Source of the DNA: Heterodera schachtii
Taxonomy: Eukaryota > Nematoda > Chromadorea > Rhabditida > Heteroderidae
Direction: 5' to 3'
DNA length: 64,000 bases
NCBI GenBank assembly: GCA_023374025.1
Contig: SIJG01000059.1
Location: 703,620-767,619, forward strand
The notes beneath the pieces were generated by a model. That model was not told the origin of the DNA and did no database searches. It saw nothing but the letters and a program-made list of their open reading frames with translations. Shown one piece after another: positions 49,100 through 59,991 of this stretch (positions are counted from its first letter, which is position 1; every line of letters starts with the position of its first letter). Position numbers and translations under genes: made by a program.

Positions 49100-49340
49100 G
49101 TGCCAACGAAAGCGCGGGGAGTGAGAGGGGGGGGGGGAAGACGGCGGGCGATGGATAAACAAAAAAAGGGGAAGCAGGGGAGGGGGGGGGGAGTAAGGGG
49201 GTAGGGAGGGGGAAGACGGCGACGAATGAACATAACAAAAAGAAGGGGGGGGGGACAGTGGGCGGGGGGACAATTTCCAAATTTTGCACATCAGCGTGAT
49301 TTCTGATCCCTTCTTTGAGCCCCCCCCCCCCCCCCTCCCC
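49100..49340. repeat. Poly-G/poly-C rich tract
   Basis: Several G runs of 8-10 bases followed by a ~18-base C run at 49,321-49,339. Most of it is absent from the right arm, where a shorter G run remains near 53,320. Overlapping minus-strand Pro-rich frames at 48,978-49,499 are explained by the tract. Such runs are also prone to sequencing error. Confidence 0.75.
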
Positions 49341-49803
49341 CGTAATTCTCCTTTTTCCCGGGGGCAATTCAAATTTTAAATAGCCCCGCGTCTTCTGCCG
49401 TCCCATTTCTGCCAGTTGAGTTTGCCCCTTTGTCCAATTTTGTACCATCCCTTCACAAAAATTCAAATTCCTTTCTTTGGCCGGCTCAACTCCGGCCAAT
49501 TTTGTGCAAAAAATTTTGCAGTAAATTTCTCACAAAATTTTTCTTTTATTAAATTCGTTGGCTAATTTGCATTTTTGTTGTTCGTCCATTTTTTGCGCAA
49601 ATTTTTGTCTCATCTTGCCAGATGCGCTTATCTGTGCCCGCCCCTCGCAAAAATTTTTCCTATTTAATCGCCCCCGGCCAAGGGGTCGCTCATTTTCACT
49701 TTTCTGCTGCTCCTCTGTATTCCCTCTTCCTCCTCTCTCCATCTTCTCCTCCCCCTCTCTTCCTAATTAACTTTCTCTCTCTCTTTCTTTCTCCCCCTCC
49801 CAA

Positions 49804-50155
49804 ATGGGCTTCGTTCTCACGGTTACTGAGAACAATAACCAAAACCGTTATTTTGTGCCGGTGAAGGAAACGGATAAAATTAGGAAAGTTCGAAGCATGG
49901 CGGTTGGAATGATGGACACCGCGAGGGAGAATGTGCGTCTCTTTTTGAATGGTAGGTCTGTTTCTGGTTGCATCTATTGATGATAAAGCGTATCCCCATT
50001 TAGGACAACCTATTGATCTGTTAGAACGCACGGACGCACAGTATGGACTCCATAAAAAAAGCATTTCACTGTTGAGCGCTTGGCGGGCGCCGGGTCGTCT
50101 GCATCGGGGAAGCCGCAAAGCCCAAGATGATTTTGACGATGACATATTGCAATGA
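49804..50155 (+). CDS. Small two-exon gene candidate, left-arm copy (99 residues)
   Basis: Exon 1 is 49,804-49,951 and the intron 49,952-50,003 (52 nt, GTAGGT...CCATTTAG). Exon 2 is 50,004-50,155, ending TGA. Splicing joins G|GA as a glycine codon and gives 99 residues, from MGFVLTVTENNNQNRYF through VRLFLNGQPIDLLERTD to FDDDILQ. Without splicing the frame stops inside the intron. Support comes from balanced amino acid use unlike the desert frames, clean splice sites, nematode-like intron size, an acidic C-terminus, and a copy in the opposite arm differing by one noted residue (R/P in LLERTD). A pyrimidine-rich stretch precedes the ATG, and further upstream exons are possible. No family is recognised. 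The opposite strand has a 179-codon frame (49,696-50,235) that I regard as the shadow. Confidence 0.5.
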
Positions 50156-50224
50156 TTTTTGATAACTTTGTTGCGATCAAGTTTAACCATGCTCTTGTTG
50201 TTTTGTTTGTTGGCATGATAAAAA

Positions 50225-50302
50225 AATGGTAACATGTGATTTCGTAAGAAGTGATTTCGTCAGTGAGTAATTTCGTCAGTAAGGGATTTCGTCAGTGATA
50301 AT
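50225..50302 (+). repeat. GATTTCGT short repeat, left-arm copy
   Basis: Four imperfect 15-18 bp repeats of the form GTGATTTCGTCAGTGA directly downstream of the small gene. The same block occurs inverted in the right arm at about 52,354-52,431. Confidence 0.8.
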
Positions 50303-50399
50303 AATCATTTTTTATGAAAAAACATTTAATTTTTCATAAATTAAAATTCATTCGATATTTAAATCAAAGTAAAATTATTTACTCGATTGTCAACCGATA

Positions 50400-50545
50400 A
50401 TGGAGGCCAAAACGGCAAAAATAGTAAATTTTTGGCGAAAAAAAGGCCAAAAATTATGTAAAATACACCTCCTAATTAGGGATTTCAAAAAACCAAAAAA
50501 AAACGCCCCTAAAAATCGGCAGAAAAAAGAAAAGTGCACTCCTAA
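50400..50545 (+). mobile_element. hAT-like repeat fragment, left-arm copy
   Basis: Begins GAGGCCAAAACGGCAAAAAT and carries the TACACCTCC...CCCCTAAAAATCG motifs. Homologous copies are at 51,226-51,370 (loop, same orientation) and 52,112-52,256 (right arm, inverted). The CCCCTAAAAATCG motifs recall those of the 3655 and 30,185 MITEs. The element boundaries are not clear. Confidence 0.55.
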
Positions 50546-50745
50546 AATCGAAACGGCTTCTTCTCCCCTTCCCCCCCCCCCCCCGCCCGCCGCGCCGATT
50601 TTTCGTTTTTCACAACTTTTTTCTCATCTCGCAGCAAATACGACGTCCCACCCCGCCCAACGGTAGTATCCCTCCCCTCCCTCCATCCGCCACCCATTCA
50701 CTGTTTGTGTCTGTCCTACTGCTGCTGATTCATCACCATTCTCAG

Positions 50746-51102
50746 CTACAGCGAGCAATGTGTCCCCTTCCCCTTTCCCCAGCGATTCCATCGCTCGGCA
50801 GTTGAGGAAAAGCTGCTGCTGTTGGGGTGGTAAGCGGGTGGGGGGAGATGGGAGTCGTTGAAAAAGCCATTGCTTTCCCCTGTTGCTGGAGCGAGGAGAC
50901 CGTTGAAATAACCACTGCTTTTCCCTGCTGCTGGTGATGGAGGCCTTGTGCCGAAAGGCCAGTTTTCTCCCCTGGGGGTGTTGACAGTTGAAGCAGGTGG
51001 GTCTAGGAAAAGCCGAAAGTCACTGCTTTCTCCTGGGAGATACACCATTGAAAACCCCACTGCTTTTCCCTGCTTGGGGTATTGAAAAGGCCGAGAAGCC
51101 AA
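50746..51102 (-). CDS. Repetitive Pro/Gly/Ser-rich ORF, left-arm copy (low confidence)
   Basis: A 118-codon frame with imperfect internal repeats ([32 protein letters not shown]). It coincides with a diverged DNA minisatellite of about 40-60 bp running from ~50,850 to 51,190, whose unit contains CCACTGCTTTTCCCTGCT-type sequence. The right-arm copy at 51,608-51,907 keeps the last 98 codons unchanged. Because the palindrome arms are recent, that conservation is not evidence of selection. It could be an exon of a repetitive protein or merely an open minisatellite. Confidence 0.25.
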   Translation of the reverse strand: MASRPFQYPKQGKAVGFSMVYLPGESSDFRLFLDPPASTVNTPRGENWPFGTRPPSPAAGKSSGYFNGLLAPATGESNGFFNDSHLPPPAYHPNSSSFSSTAERWNRWGKGKGTHCSL

Positions 51103-51606
51103 TGCTCTCCGGTGGCAGGGATGAAGCCGTTGAAGGAGGAAAAACTACTTTTTCTTGCATCCCTGAAAAATTCTGTCATTTCTCTCCCCTCTCCCCTGCT
51201 GGGGGACTGTTGCAAACTCTTTGCAGGCCAAAACGGCAAAAAATAGTAATTTTTTGGCGGAAAACGGCGAAAAATTTTATAAAATACACCCCATAATTCG
51301 GGATTTCAAAAAACCAAAAATACACCCTTAAAAATCGACTGAAAAAAGAAAAATAACCGAATTTTTGACTTCAGCCGCCCCCCCCCCAAAGCCAAGGGTC
51401 GGGCTACGCCCTTGATGATTATCATTCATCATATCCATCCATTCACAAATCTTCCGCTTGGTGGCCAATCGGTGGTTGAAGAGCAGTTGCGCTCGTCGTC
51501 AAGCTCCACCATGGCCGCCTGGTTTCCGCACCGGTAGCAATAGTTGGGCGCCGAGAACACTGTGACCACGTTGCGGTCATGGCACCAATAGCCCTTGGGA
51601 AGCAAA
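51045..51606. other. Palindrome loop (spacer between arms)
   Basis: About 560 bp unique to the centre. It has the end of the ~50-bp minisatellite (51,045-51,200), a hAT-like repeat fragment (51,226-51,370), a short C run (51,379-51,387), and the phosphatase exon fragment. Confidence 0.8.
51495..51593 (-). pseudogene. PP2A-type Ser/Thr phosphatase catalytic subunit, exon fragment
   Basis: Translating the minus strand gives [19 protein letters not shown] followed by [14 protein letters not shown], which matches the C-terminal third of the PP2A catalytic subunit and includes the SAPNYC signature of PPP-family phosphatases. Compared with the family, one residue is missing between GY and WCH. After LDD the sequence diverges and stops at 51,429. 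Just upstream on the minus strand TTCCCAAG (51,594-51,601) may be a retained intron acceptor, and the right palindrome arm begins a few bases beyond it. All upstream catalytic and metal-binding motifs are missing, so it cannot be a functional phosphatase. It looks like an exon piece captured in the loop. Confidence 0.85.
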
Positions 51607-51607
51607 T

Positions 51608-51907
51608 GTGTATCTCCCAGGAGAAAGCAGTGACTTTCGGCTTTTCCTAGACCCACCTGCTTCAACTGTCAACACCCCCAGGGGAGAAAACTGGCCTTTC
51701 GGCACAAGGCCTCCATCACCAGCAGCAGGGAAAAGCAGTGGTTATTTCAACGGTCTCCTCGCTCCAGCAACAGGGGAAAGCAATGGCTTTTTCAACGACT
51801 CCCATCTCCCCCCACCCGCTTACCACCCCAACAGCAGCAGCTTTTCCTCAACTGCCGAGCGATGGAATCGCTGGGGAAAGGGGAAGGGGACACATTGCTC
51901 GCTGTAG
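51608..51907 (+). CDS. Repetitive Pro/Gly/Ser-rich ORF, right-arm copy (low confidence)
   Basis: Inverted counterpart of the 50,746-51,102 frame, ending in the same [10 protein letters not shown]. The upstream part differs because the arm ends at 51,607. The frame lies over the diverged minisatellite and gets no independent support. Confidence 0.2.
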   Translation: MYLPGESSDFRLFLDPPASTVNTPRGENWPFGTRPPSPAAGKSSGYFNGLLAPATGESNGFFNDSHLPPPAYHPNSSSFSSTAERWNRWGKGKGTHCSL

Positions 51908-52500
51908 CTGAGACTGGTGATGAATCAGCAGCAGTAGGACAGACACAAACAGTGAATGGGTGGCGGATGGAGGGAGGGGAGGGATACTACCGTTGGGCGG
52001 GGTTGGACGTCGTATTTGCTGCGAGATGAGAAAAAAGTTGTGAAAAACGAAAAATCGGCGCGGCGGGCGGGGGGGGGGGGGGGAAGGGGAGAAGAAGCCG
52101 TTTCGATTTTAGGAGTGCACTTTTCTTTTTTCTGCCGATTTTTAGGGGCGTTTTTTTTTTTGGTTTTTTGAAATCCCTAATTAGGAGGTGTATTTTACAT
52201 AATTTTTGGCCTTTTTTTCGCCAAAAATTTACTATTTTTGCCGTTTTGGCCTCCATTATCGGTTGACAATCGAGTAAACAATTTTACTTTGATTTAAATA
52301 TCGAATGAATTTTAATTTATGAAAAATTAAATGTTTTTTCATAAAAAATGATTATTATCACTGACGAAATCCCTTACTGACGAAATTACTCACTGACGAA
52401 ATCACTTCTTACGAAATCACATGTTACCATTTTTTTATCATGCCAACAAACAAAACAACAAGAGCATGGTTAAACTTGATCGCAACAAAGTTATCAAAAA

Positions 52501-52852
52501 TCATTGCAATATGTCATCGTCAAAATCATCTTGGGCTTTGCGGCTTCCCCGATGCAGACGACCCGGCGCCCGCCAAGCGCTCAACAGTGAAATGCTTTTT
52601 TTATGGAGTCCATACTGTGCGTCCGTGGGTTCTAACAGATCAATAGGTTGTCCTAAATGGGGATACGCTTTATCATCAATAGATGCAACCAGAAACAGAC
52701 CTACCATTCAAAAAGAGACGCACATTCTCCCTCGCGGTGTCCATCATTCCAACCGCCATGCTTCGAACTTTCCTAATTTTATCCGTTTCCTTCACCGGCA
52801 CAAAATAACGGTTTTGGTTATTGTTCTCAGTAACCGTGAGAACGAAGCCCAT
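52501..52852 (-). CDS. Small two-exon gene candidate, right-arm copy (99 residues)
   Basis: Reverse-complement copy of 49,804-50,155: ATG at 52,852-52,850, exon 1 to 52,705, a 52-nt GT...TTTAG intron (52,704-52,653), and exon 2 ending TGA at 52,501. The noted coding difference is CCC for CGC (P for R in LLERTD). Splice sites and both exons are intact, so if the gene is real it exists here as two divergent copies about 2.3 kb apart. Function unknown. Confidence 0.5.
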
Positions 52853-55205
52853 TTGGGAGGGGGAGAAAGAAAGAGAGAGAGAAAGTTAATTAGGAAGAGA
52901 GGGGGAGGAGAAGATGGAGAGAGGAGGAAGAGGGAATACAGAGGAGCAGCAGAAAAGTGAAAATGAGCGACCCCTTGGCCGGGGGCGATTAAATAGGAAA
53001 AATTTTTGCGAGGGGCGGGCACAGATAAGCGCATCTGGCAAGATGAGACAAAAATTTGCGCAAAAAATGGACGAACAACAAAAATGCAAATTAGCCAACG
53101 AATTTAATAAAAGAAAAATTTTGTGAGAAATTTACTGCAAAATTTTTTGCACAAAATTGGCCGGAGTTGAGCCGGCCAAAGAAAGGAATTTGAATTTTTG
53201 TGAAGGGATGGTACAAAATTGGACAAAGGGGCAAACTCAACTGGCAGAAATGGGACGGCAGAAGACGCGGGGCTATTTAAAATTTGAATTGCCCCCGGGA
53301 AAAAGGAGAATTACGGGGGAGGGGGGGGGGGCTCAAAGAAGGGATCAGAAATCACGCTGATGTGCATTTTTAAATTTATTACTATTTTTTAATTTAAAAT
53401 GCGTTTTTGAATTTTCTATTTTTTTATTTTCAATGTTTGCTTTTCGTCCTCCATTCAAATTTCCATTTTCAGCTGTCACTTCGCGAAACGTGGACCGAAA
53501 TGAAGAAGCGGGTGGGCCGTTACTCGCGAAACTTTGCCTCCATCGGTTTACTTTTTGCCGGCAGGCACTGAATGTGCATTTTGGAGACGACACGCGCAAA
53601 AAGTGAATGGAGAAATGGTGAGACTGAGAAAAAAGCAAAAACTTCCCCATTAAAATTCGTTTCTCCCCTTTTTAGGCACTCTTTCGGGTGCCATATGCTC
53701 ACAGTCATTGCGAGTGCCGGCGAACGCACGTGATTGCATACTCAAACAAATTAACCTATTCTAAAATTAATAGGCAACAAACTTATAATTAAATGCGGCA
53801 ACAAAACTATCTTCGTCTAGATATTTTTGAAAAAAAAGTAATTAAATATTTTAAGTAAAGTAAAATTAATAAATTTTAATAAACTATTCCCACCTTTGAA
53901 AGTCAATTAAAATTAAAAAATTATTTTAATTGCACAAAATATTTATATTGATTCATGGAAGACATTAAAGAATGAACGGGATCTGTCTGGATGTCAGTTT
54001 TCCTCACATTAATGCATAAAACAATAAAATTGAAACAATACCATATCCCATTATAACAAAAGGTATGAAAAAGAACCAAGATAGGAAGCTTATTTAGTGG
54101 GCAATAAATAACAAATTATTATATTATTATTTTCCAAATTTAATCATTTGAACATCTTACACGAAAATATAATATAGGTTTTTAATAATAAAGATAAAAT
54201 ATATATAAAGTAATTATAAAACAAAAATCCTATTTTTCAAGTAAAGTGTGTTTAATAAAGAAAATTATCTAAAATAGCTCATAAAACGATTGAGCATTTA
54301 TTGACTATCCTATGTTTAAAATTGCTCAAAAAAGCAAATACTACTCATTTTCAATGCCACAAAAGATGGTAAAAACTTTACATGGAAGGCAGGGGAAAGT
54401 TAAAATCCCTATGTACAATATCAATTAAACATTATATATTTGTAAGCACGGCAGAAAAAATAAACAGCTGACTAGATGCAAGATAAAAGAGTTTTTATAT
54501 ATTTATTTAAATATTTGTTCAAAAGCTTAATTGAACAAAAAAATCATTTAAGAAAAACAAAACAAGGTAAACCATAACAAAGAAAATTAATAAAAATTTG
54601 CTGATAAATTTATTTAATTTAAATCATATTTAATGAAGAATCTACTTTTTAATATTTAATATATATCTTGTTATAATTGAAATGGTCTAATTAAGAATGA
54701 AAACATATAGTCTAGCCAACGTGAGAAATGAATAAATTTATTTAATTCCACGATGATTACATAAAAAATAAATAAGTTATATATGAAAAAAAAATGGAAA
54801 CATTATGCAAATACATACCAAAAGATTATTTAAATATTTTCAAAAACTTAAGTTCAATATTTTAATGAATGAATCAAATATCACTTTGAAATATTTAATA
54901 TTTCGTGTTATAAAAAAATTTATTCTTTCAAAAATTTAAATTATAGAATAATAATTAATTTTAAAAGCTGATTTTTTTGTTGTCAATGATAAAGATTTTT
55001 AGTTTCAAGATTTTACTTGGAAATTGATGGAGAAAGAAATTTCTACGTCGCAAGAAATGGATGAATTTTAATTTAAATCCACGATGAATATATAAATAAT
55101 AAATAAATTTATATTAAAAAATGGAGAAGAATGCAAATATATATAAATTAAGAAATTTCAAAATTTTTAAAATTAATAAAAAATTCATCTAATAAATAGA
55201 AAAAT

Positions 55206-55400
55206 TTTCTCAAAAATGGTCTTTAAATTTTTTTTTTTTGTACAATTTTTGAATTTTAAAAATTCTGTAACTCAATACTGATTTGAGTTGTTTTTTTACA
55301 TTTTTGAGTGAATTCTGTCATTTTACACCAAAAGTTAGAGACTTTTTAGATTATTTTCCATTTTTTAGTGCCTATTTTTGGGATTTTTTATAACCTAGAG
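55206..55400 (+). mobile_element. Fragment related to the 3655-4102 MITE
   Basis: Shares CTCAATACTGATTTG, a TTTTACACC block and TTTTTAGTGCCTATTTTTGG-type sequence, in the same order, with ~3,950-4,080 and 30,440-30,560. Ends are not defined. Confidence 0.5.
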
Positions 55401-55410
55401 TAGAGATCGG

Positions 55411-55454
55411 CGGGAACGGGATTCTCGCGGGAAAAAACGGGAATCCCGTTCCCG
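55411..55454. repeat. Perfect 14-bp hairpin in AT-rich DNA
   Basis: CGGGAACGGGATTC at 55,411-55,424 is exactly complementary to GAATCCCGTTCCCG at 55,441-55,454, with a 16-nt loop. It follows TAGAGATCGGCGGG, which resembles the terminus of a DNA transposon. No opposite end was recognised. Confidence 0.75.
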
Positions 55455-58400
55455 TTTCAAAAACGCATATCCGAAAAATTAACTGCCATAAAATTTTCAA
55501 AATATGAATTAAAATTTAATTAAGAAAACAGCATTAAACGAAATTTTATATATCGAAAAATGAAAGTGCTATCAGAAAGCAAGCAAAGTTATATACATTG
55601 TTCATGGACATGTGAAAAAATTAGAAGGAATATAATTAAAAACAAAGCTAATAAATATATGTAAAAAGAAAAACTAATAACACAGGAGGTGTTTTGGCGC
55701 GAGAATTAAATCAAATGTACCAAGGCCTTCAGTGTCCAAGAAGAAAAAATAAATAAAATAAATCCTTGACAGCCTGGAAATGAAAATTTTATCCATGCTC
55801 TAATGATAAAAGGATAATTAATAGTTTACCTAAAAAAATTCTGAATTTTTATATAGATATAAAATTATTTTCTCTTAGCATAAATTATAAGATTGCATTT
55901 GAATAAATAAATAATTTAAAAAAATTCTTTAGCATTTATTGAAATTTGTTTATATAAATGCAAATATTATATCATAATACATTTTAAATAATAAATAAAA
56001 ATACGTTTTAAATACTGATAACCAGGTCTGCCAAAAATATGCACGAAAAGTAACAAAAATATGCGTATAAAATTAATTCAGAACACTAAAAAATCTTGGC
56101 CAAACCAGGCCAATAAATTATTTTATTTCGAATTGGATTTAACATTTGATTACTTCAGGCAGAAAAAATAAAATAAATAAATAATGAATTTATAAAATTA
56201 CCAAAAATAGACATGAAAAATTTTTATGATTGATAAAAAGATTAATAAAAATATTAATGTTAATAAATTTAGATTAATACTCAAAATTATCATATACAAT
56301 ATTAAAAATCATCTTTGGTGGGTCCCTACAATCAATTAAATCTAATAGTTGAAAAAAATAATTATTTAAGTTAATCAACTGTAAGTGAAAAAATAATTAT
56401 TCTCACCCAAAATCGGGGGATATATTTAAATACAAGACAATTTGTAATAAAATTCACAAACCAAATAATATAATTTGAATAAATGCATAAAAATAAAATG
56501 ATTTTTACATTAGTAGTGAAAACTAATTAAAATATAAAAATTAAAATAAAGGAATTAGTTTTAAATAATTCAACGCTTTTCAAGAACGTATAATTTTAAA
56601 AAATAGTACAAATTTGGAGGATTTTAAGATGCAGAAATAACATAAAATTAATTTTTACAAAAACATACATATTAAAAGGAGAACTTCAAAGGCCGAGAGT
56701 TTCACATCGAAGTCAAGATTTAAAGGAAAAAATAAAAAATTTTTTAAAGATAAATAGAAACAAACAATAATTATTCGATTTTACTTAACACATTACTAAA
56801 TTAAATATTTAAAAATAATTCTTATAAATCGATAAATAAAATTAATAGCATATATGAAAAAAACAAAACTTACAAAATCTATGCATTCGAAACAAATTGT
56901 ATATGTTTCAGGTAAAAAATTAATAGATTAAAAAGCAATACTTAAATATTTATTAATGACATGATTAAATTTTTAAAGTTCATTCAATTAAAAATAAAAA
57001 TAAAAATTGGGCCTTCGCCTATGACTTGTCTTCCAATTGGGCATACGATGAATGAATAAATATGAAAATTTAAATTTTCTATTTATGGACAAAATCTCGC
57101 TTATTAGACAATATTAAAAACACAACAAAATAGGAAAAATTTTCCCACAATGAATCAGAGACTTGAAAGCAAAAATATATGAAAACTAATGTAATTAAAT
57201 TATGCGTTAATCAATAACAAATATCATTAAAAATTTAAATAATTACATATATAATTATTTAATGGATTATTTTGAAATTGGAAAACAAAGAAAGAATATT
57301 CAGATACTGTTAAATAATCATTTAAAAGAATTTTTATTTATCGAAAAGTGAAAATGCGATTTTATCTAACATTGTTTCATGGGCATGAGAAAAACACTAG
57401 AAGGTAGTTAAATATTGAGCAAAATTTAGAAAAATAATATACAAATAATGAAAATTTTAAAATTAAATTAAAAATAATATTCCTTCAAAATTGCGATGCC
57501 ATTGGTGAACGAACAGCAGCGTTAGACCAAGTCACGAGAAAAGAAAAAATAAATAACAAATTTTAAGTATGCTTTTGTCTTTACTAAATAAATATATAAA
57601 ATTTTAATCCTCAAAAAATAAAAAAATATTTATCTTTGATACGCAATGTAACAAAACAAAAACCTTGTAAATAATCACAACTTTAGGAACGAAGATACAT
57701 TTGAAAAAAACCATCAATTCTCGAGAAAAATCCATTAATGAAATAACTGGAATTTACGTTGTTGAATTGAAATAATTCTTAAATTAAATGACCTTTGCTT
57801 TTTATGTAAATTCTATAAAAAAAAAAACATTTTTACTGTAAAAAATTAAATGATTTGGAAAATTAAAATGTATGTCAGAAATTAATTGATCAATATACAA
57901 TCGTAAAAAAAAGTAATATGAAAGAAAATGATGATGCTGCATTTTAAGGCAAAATGAATATAGAAAATAAACGACTGTTGAAGTGGCCACATTCAAAAAT
58001 TTCAATACCGGAAAAACAATTTTATTAAATTCTTGGTTTCTGAGCATGAATTTTAAAGAACATCAAGACACAATGTGAGATATCGGACGTACCAAGAATG
58101 AACATAATTTAACTATATAAATTAAAAATGCATTATAAATTGATAAAAACAAAAATTCGTTATGCTCCAAAATTATTTAGTAAAGGTAATAGAAATGAAT
58201 TATTATTTTATGATTCCCAATAAAATTATATGTAAAAAAAATTAATTATTATTTTTATGCCAAAATGAAGCATAATTTCAAGATTTTAATATGTTAATCC
58301 AATTTATAGAAAAGGTGTTTCATAATGAAAAGCTGAAACATAATAATCCTTCTGATTAATATTGATTATGACAATATTAGTGCATTTTTATTTATAAAAA

Positions 58401-59548
58401 TAAAAAGACTTATTTTAATACAATTATTATCAAGAACTAAATTAAAATACATGGTTTAAAATCCATTTACGTCGAAGAAAATATAAAAAAGATAAATTAC
58501 AATGACTAATCCAGAAAGAGATCGATTGTAATATGGATACAATTAAAATAAGGCTCGGATTCACTGGGCAAGAAGAAAAAAATCTAAAAATATTTGGCAG
58601 CCAGCTTGTTGAAAGTTTGAAAATTAATATAAAATATATAATTTAAAAAATTATTAAAGTTTCATTTTAGAGAAATAAATTATAATTTACCATCATTAAA
58701 TTTTAAAATCAAAATGATAAATAAAGATCTAAAGGAAAACCAAACGTAAATTATAAAAAAATTATTCATTAAAATAAAATTTATTACAACAATAAAAATC
58801 AAATTTATTAAGAATACGGAAAAGGAAAATAAACCGAAATATAAGAGATAATAATGACTAAATTATAGAGATAAATACATTTTTATGAAGAATAACGCAA
58901 AGCTAATAATAATAAATAAAACATATATCGCCATGAAATACCCATTAGCTTTGCAATATTATTATATTTTTCTAAATACCAAAAATAATAATTTCTAAAT
59001 TGTAAAATTAATAGGCAACATCCTTTTTTATATTTGAAAAAATGATGCCAGTACTCAAAAATTAACTCTTGACAATGGAGCTAAACAAGGAGTTTAAAGT
59101 GATCGGATAAATTAGTTAATAATTATATAAAAATAACAAGAAGATTTAATATAATAAAAAGGGGGAATTAAAATTAGATTTGCACTATTATAAATTCTTC
59201 TTTAATATATTATTGCTGAGACTTTGTTTATTATTTTTTATTTATTCAAAACATAAGCTAAAATAAATTTAGACTCTATGAAAAGCTAATAAAAATATTT
59301 TTCGAATTTAATTAACTCTTTTCGTTGAAGAGATAATTACGAAAAATGGATATTAAATATAAAATTGTAAAAATATTTATTTTAATAAAGGTGAAAAATA
59401 ACAAATTTTAATGTTTGGAAATTTAAAACAGAAGCCCTCGGAGCAATGAAAGGAGCCATCATGGAATACTTACCATGGGAGTTTTGAAAGGTTCCAACTT
59501 AGAGAATTATTGCAAAGATAAATTTTGAAAAGGAAAAAAGATAAAAGT

Positions 59549-59704
59549 TATAATTAAATGCGGCAACAAAACTATCTTTTACATATTTAAAAAAAAAGTA
59601 ATTAAATTTAAGTAAAGTAAAATTAATGAATTCGAAAATTCTATATAGATCGATGAAATGTAAAAAACATTGACAAATATAAACAAATAATGAAGGTTTT
59701 AATG
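59549..59704 (-). repeat. Extra copy of the palindrome outer edge
   Basis: The first ~85 bp repeats 53,784-53,872 in direct orientation. The whole segment is the reverse complement of parts of 47,660-47,940 with an internal deletion. This means either that the right arm once extended here and was split by 5.6 kb, or that the edge was duplicated. Confidence 0.7.
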
Positions 59705-59721
59705 TAGAACATAAAAGGTAA

Positions 59722-59793
59722 CTCGCCCGGTGGGTCTCGAACCCACGACCCCAGCAATCCGTGCCGTGCTCTAATCAACTGAGCTACGGGCGC
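59722..59793 (-). pseudogene. tRNA-like sequence 1 (defective anticodon loop)
   Basis: Read on the minus strand: acceptor GCGCCCG pairing with CGGGCG (6 of 7 pairs), TA, D arm GCTC...GAGC with A box TAGCTCAGTTG, anticodon stem CGGCA/TGCTG, variable GGGTC, and T arm GTGGG-TTCGAGA-CCCAC with B box GGTTCGAGACC. The anticodon loop has only 5 nt (CGGAT) instead of 7, so no normal anticodon can be assigned. The arms resemble an isoleucine-type tRNA, but that identity is inference. Confidence 0.7.
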
Positions 59794-59991
59794 CTCTTTT
59801 AGAGGTTTTCCATGTATTTTATCTCACTTTCTCCGTTCCTTCTGGCATCACATTCCGCCTTCCTCGGAAGACCGGCCACTCGGGCTCTCCTTGGCCCTTC
59901 ACCGACGGACTTGGACACTCTCCTTGGTCTAGTGGTCCCAGCAGTGTGGATGGGATCCACCCAGGAGCGCCATGAAGAACATAAAAGGTAT

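Larger units (their letters stand above)
47795..51044 (+). repeat. Left arm of a ~6-kb imperfect palindrome
   Basis: The sequence is the reverse complement of 51,607-53,917. The outer edge is the TTAATTTTAATTGACTTTCG block and the inner edge the CTCCTGGGAGATACA block. Two stretches have no counterpart on the right: 48,017-48,500 and about 48,829-49,284. Base composition is GC-rich and strand-biased, with G runs at 49,128-49,265 and a long C run at 49,321-49,339. It carries the small gene at 49,804. Confidence 0.9.
51607..53917 (-). repeat. Right arm of the imperfect palindrome
   Basis: Reverse complement of the left arm, lacking the two left-only segments. The outer edge ends with CACCTTTGAAAGTCAATTAA. 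It is very similar to the left arm, with scattered substitutions (for example R/P in the small gene) and different homopolymer lengths. Confidence 0.9.
53918..59548. other. A-rich desert
   Basis: Almost pure AT sequence with A in clear excess on the plus strand, the opposite bias to 3.6-34.5 kb. No gene is supported; the 57,802-58,047 minus frame is compositional. It contains a hAT-like fragment (~55,206-55,400) and the hairpin at 55,411-55,454. The segment is bracketed by direct copies of TTATAATTAAATGCGGCAAC (53,784 and 59,549). Confidence 0.6.

Noticed and set aside
48978..49499. 173-codon Pro-rich minus-strand frame
   Set aside because: Composed largely of translated G/C homopolymer and CCNCCN runs. 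Most of the segment is missing from the other arm.
49696..50235. 179-codon minus-strand frame in the left arm (and its plus-strand copy at 52,421-52,960)
   Set aside because: It lies opposite the two-exon gene candidate and runs into an Arg/Gly/Glu-rich tract that mirrors a pyrimidine repeat. The spliced plus-strand model has more natural composition and proper splice sites.
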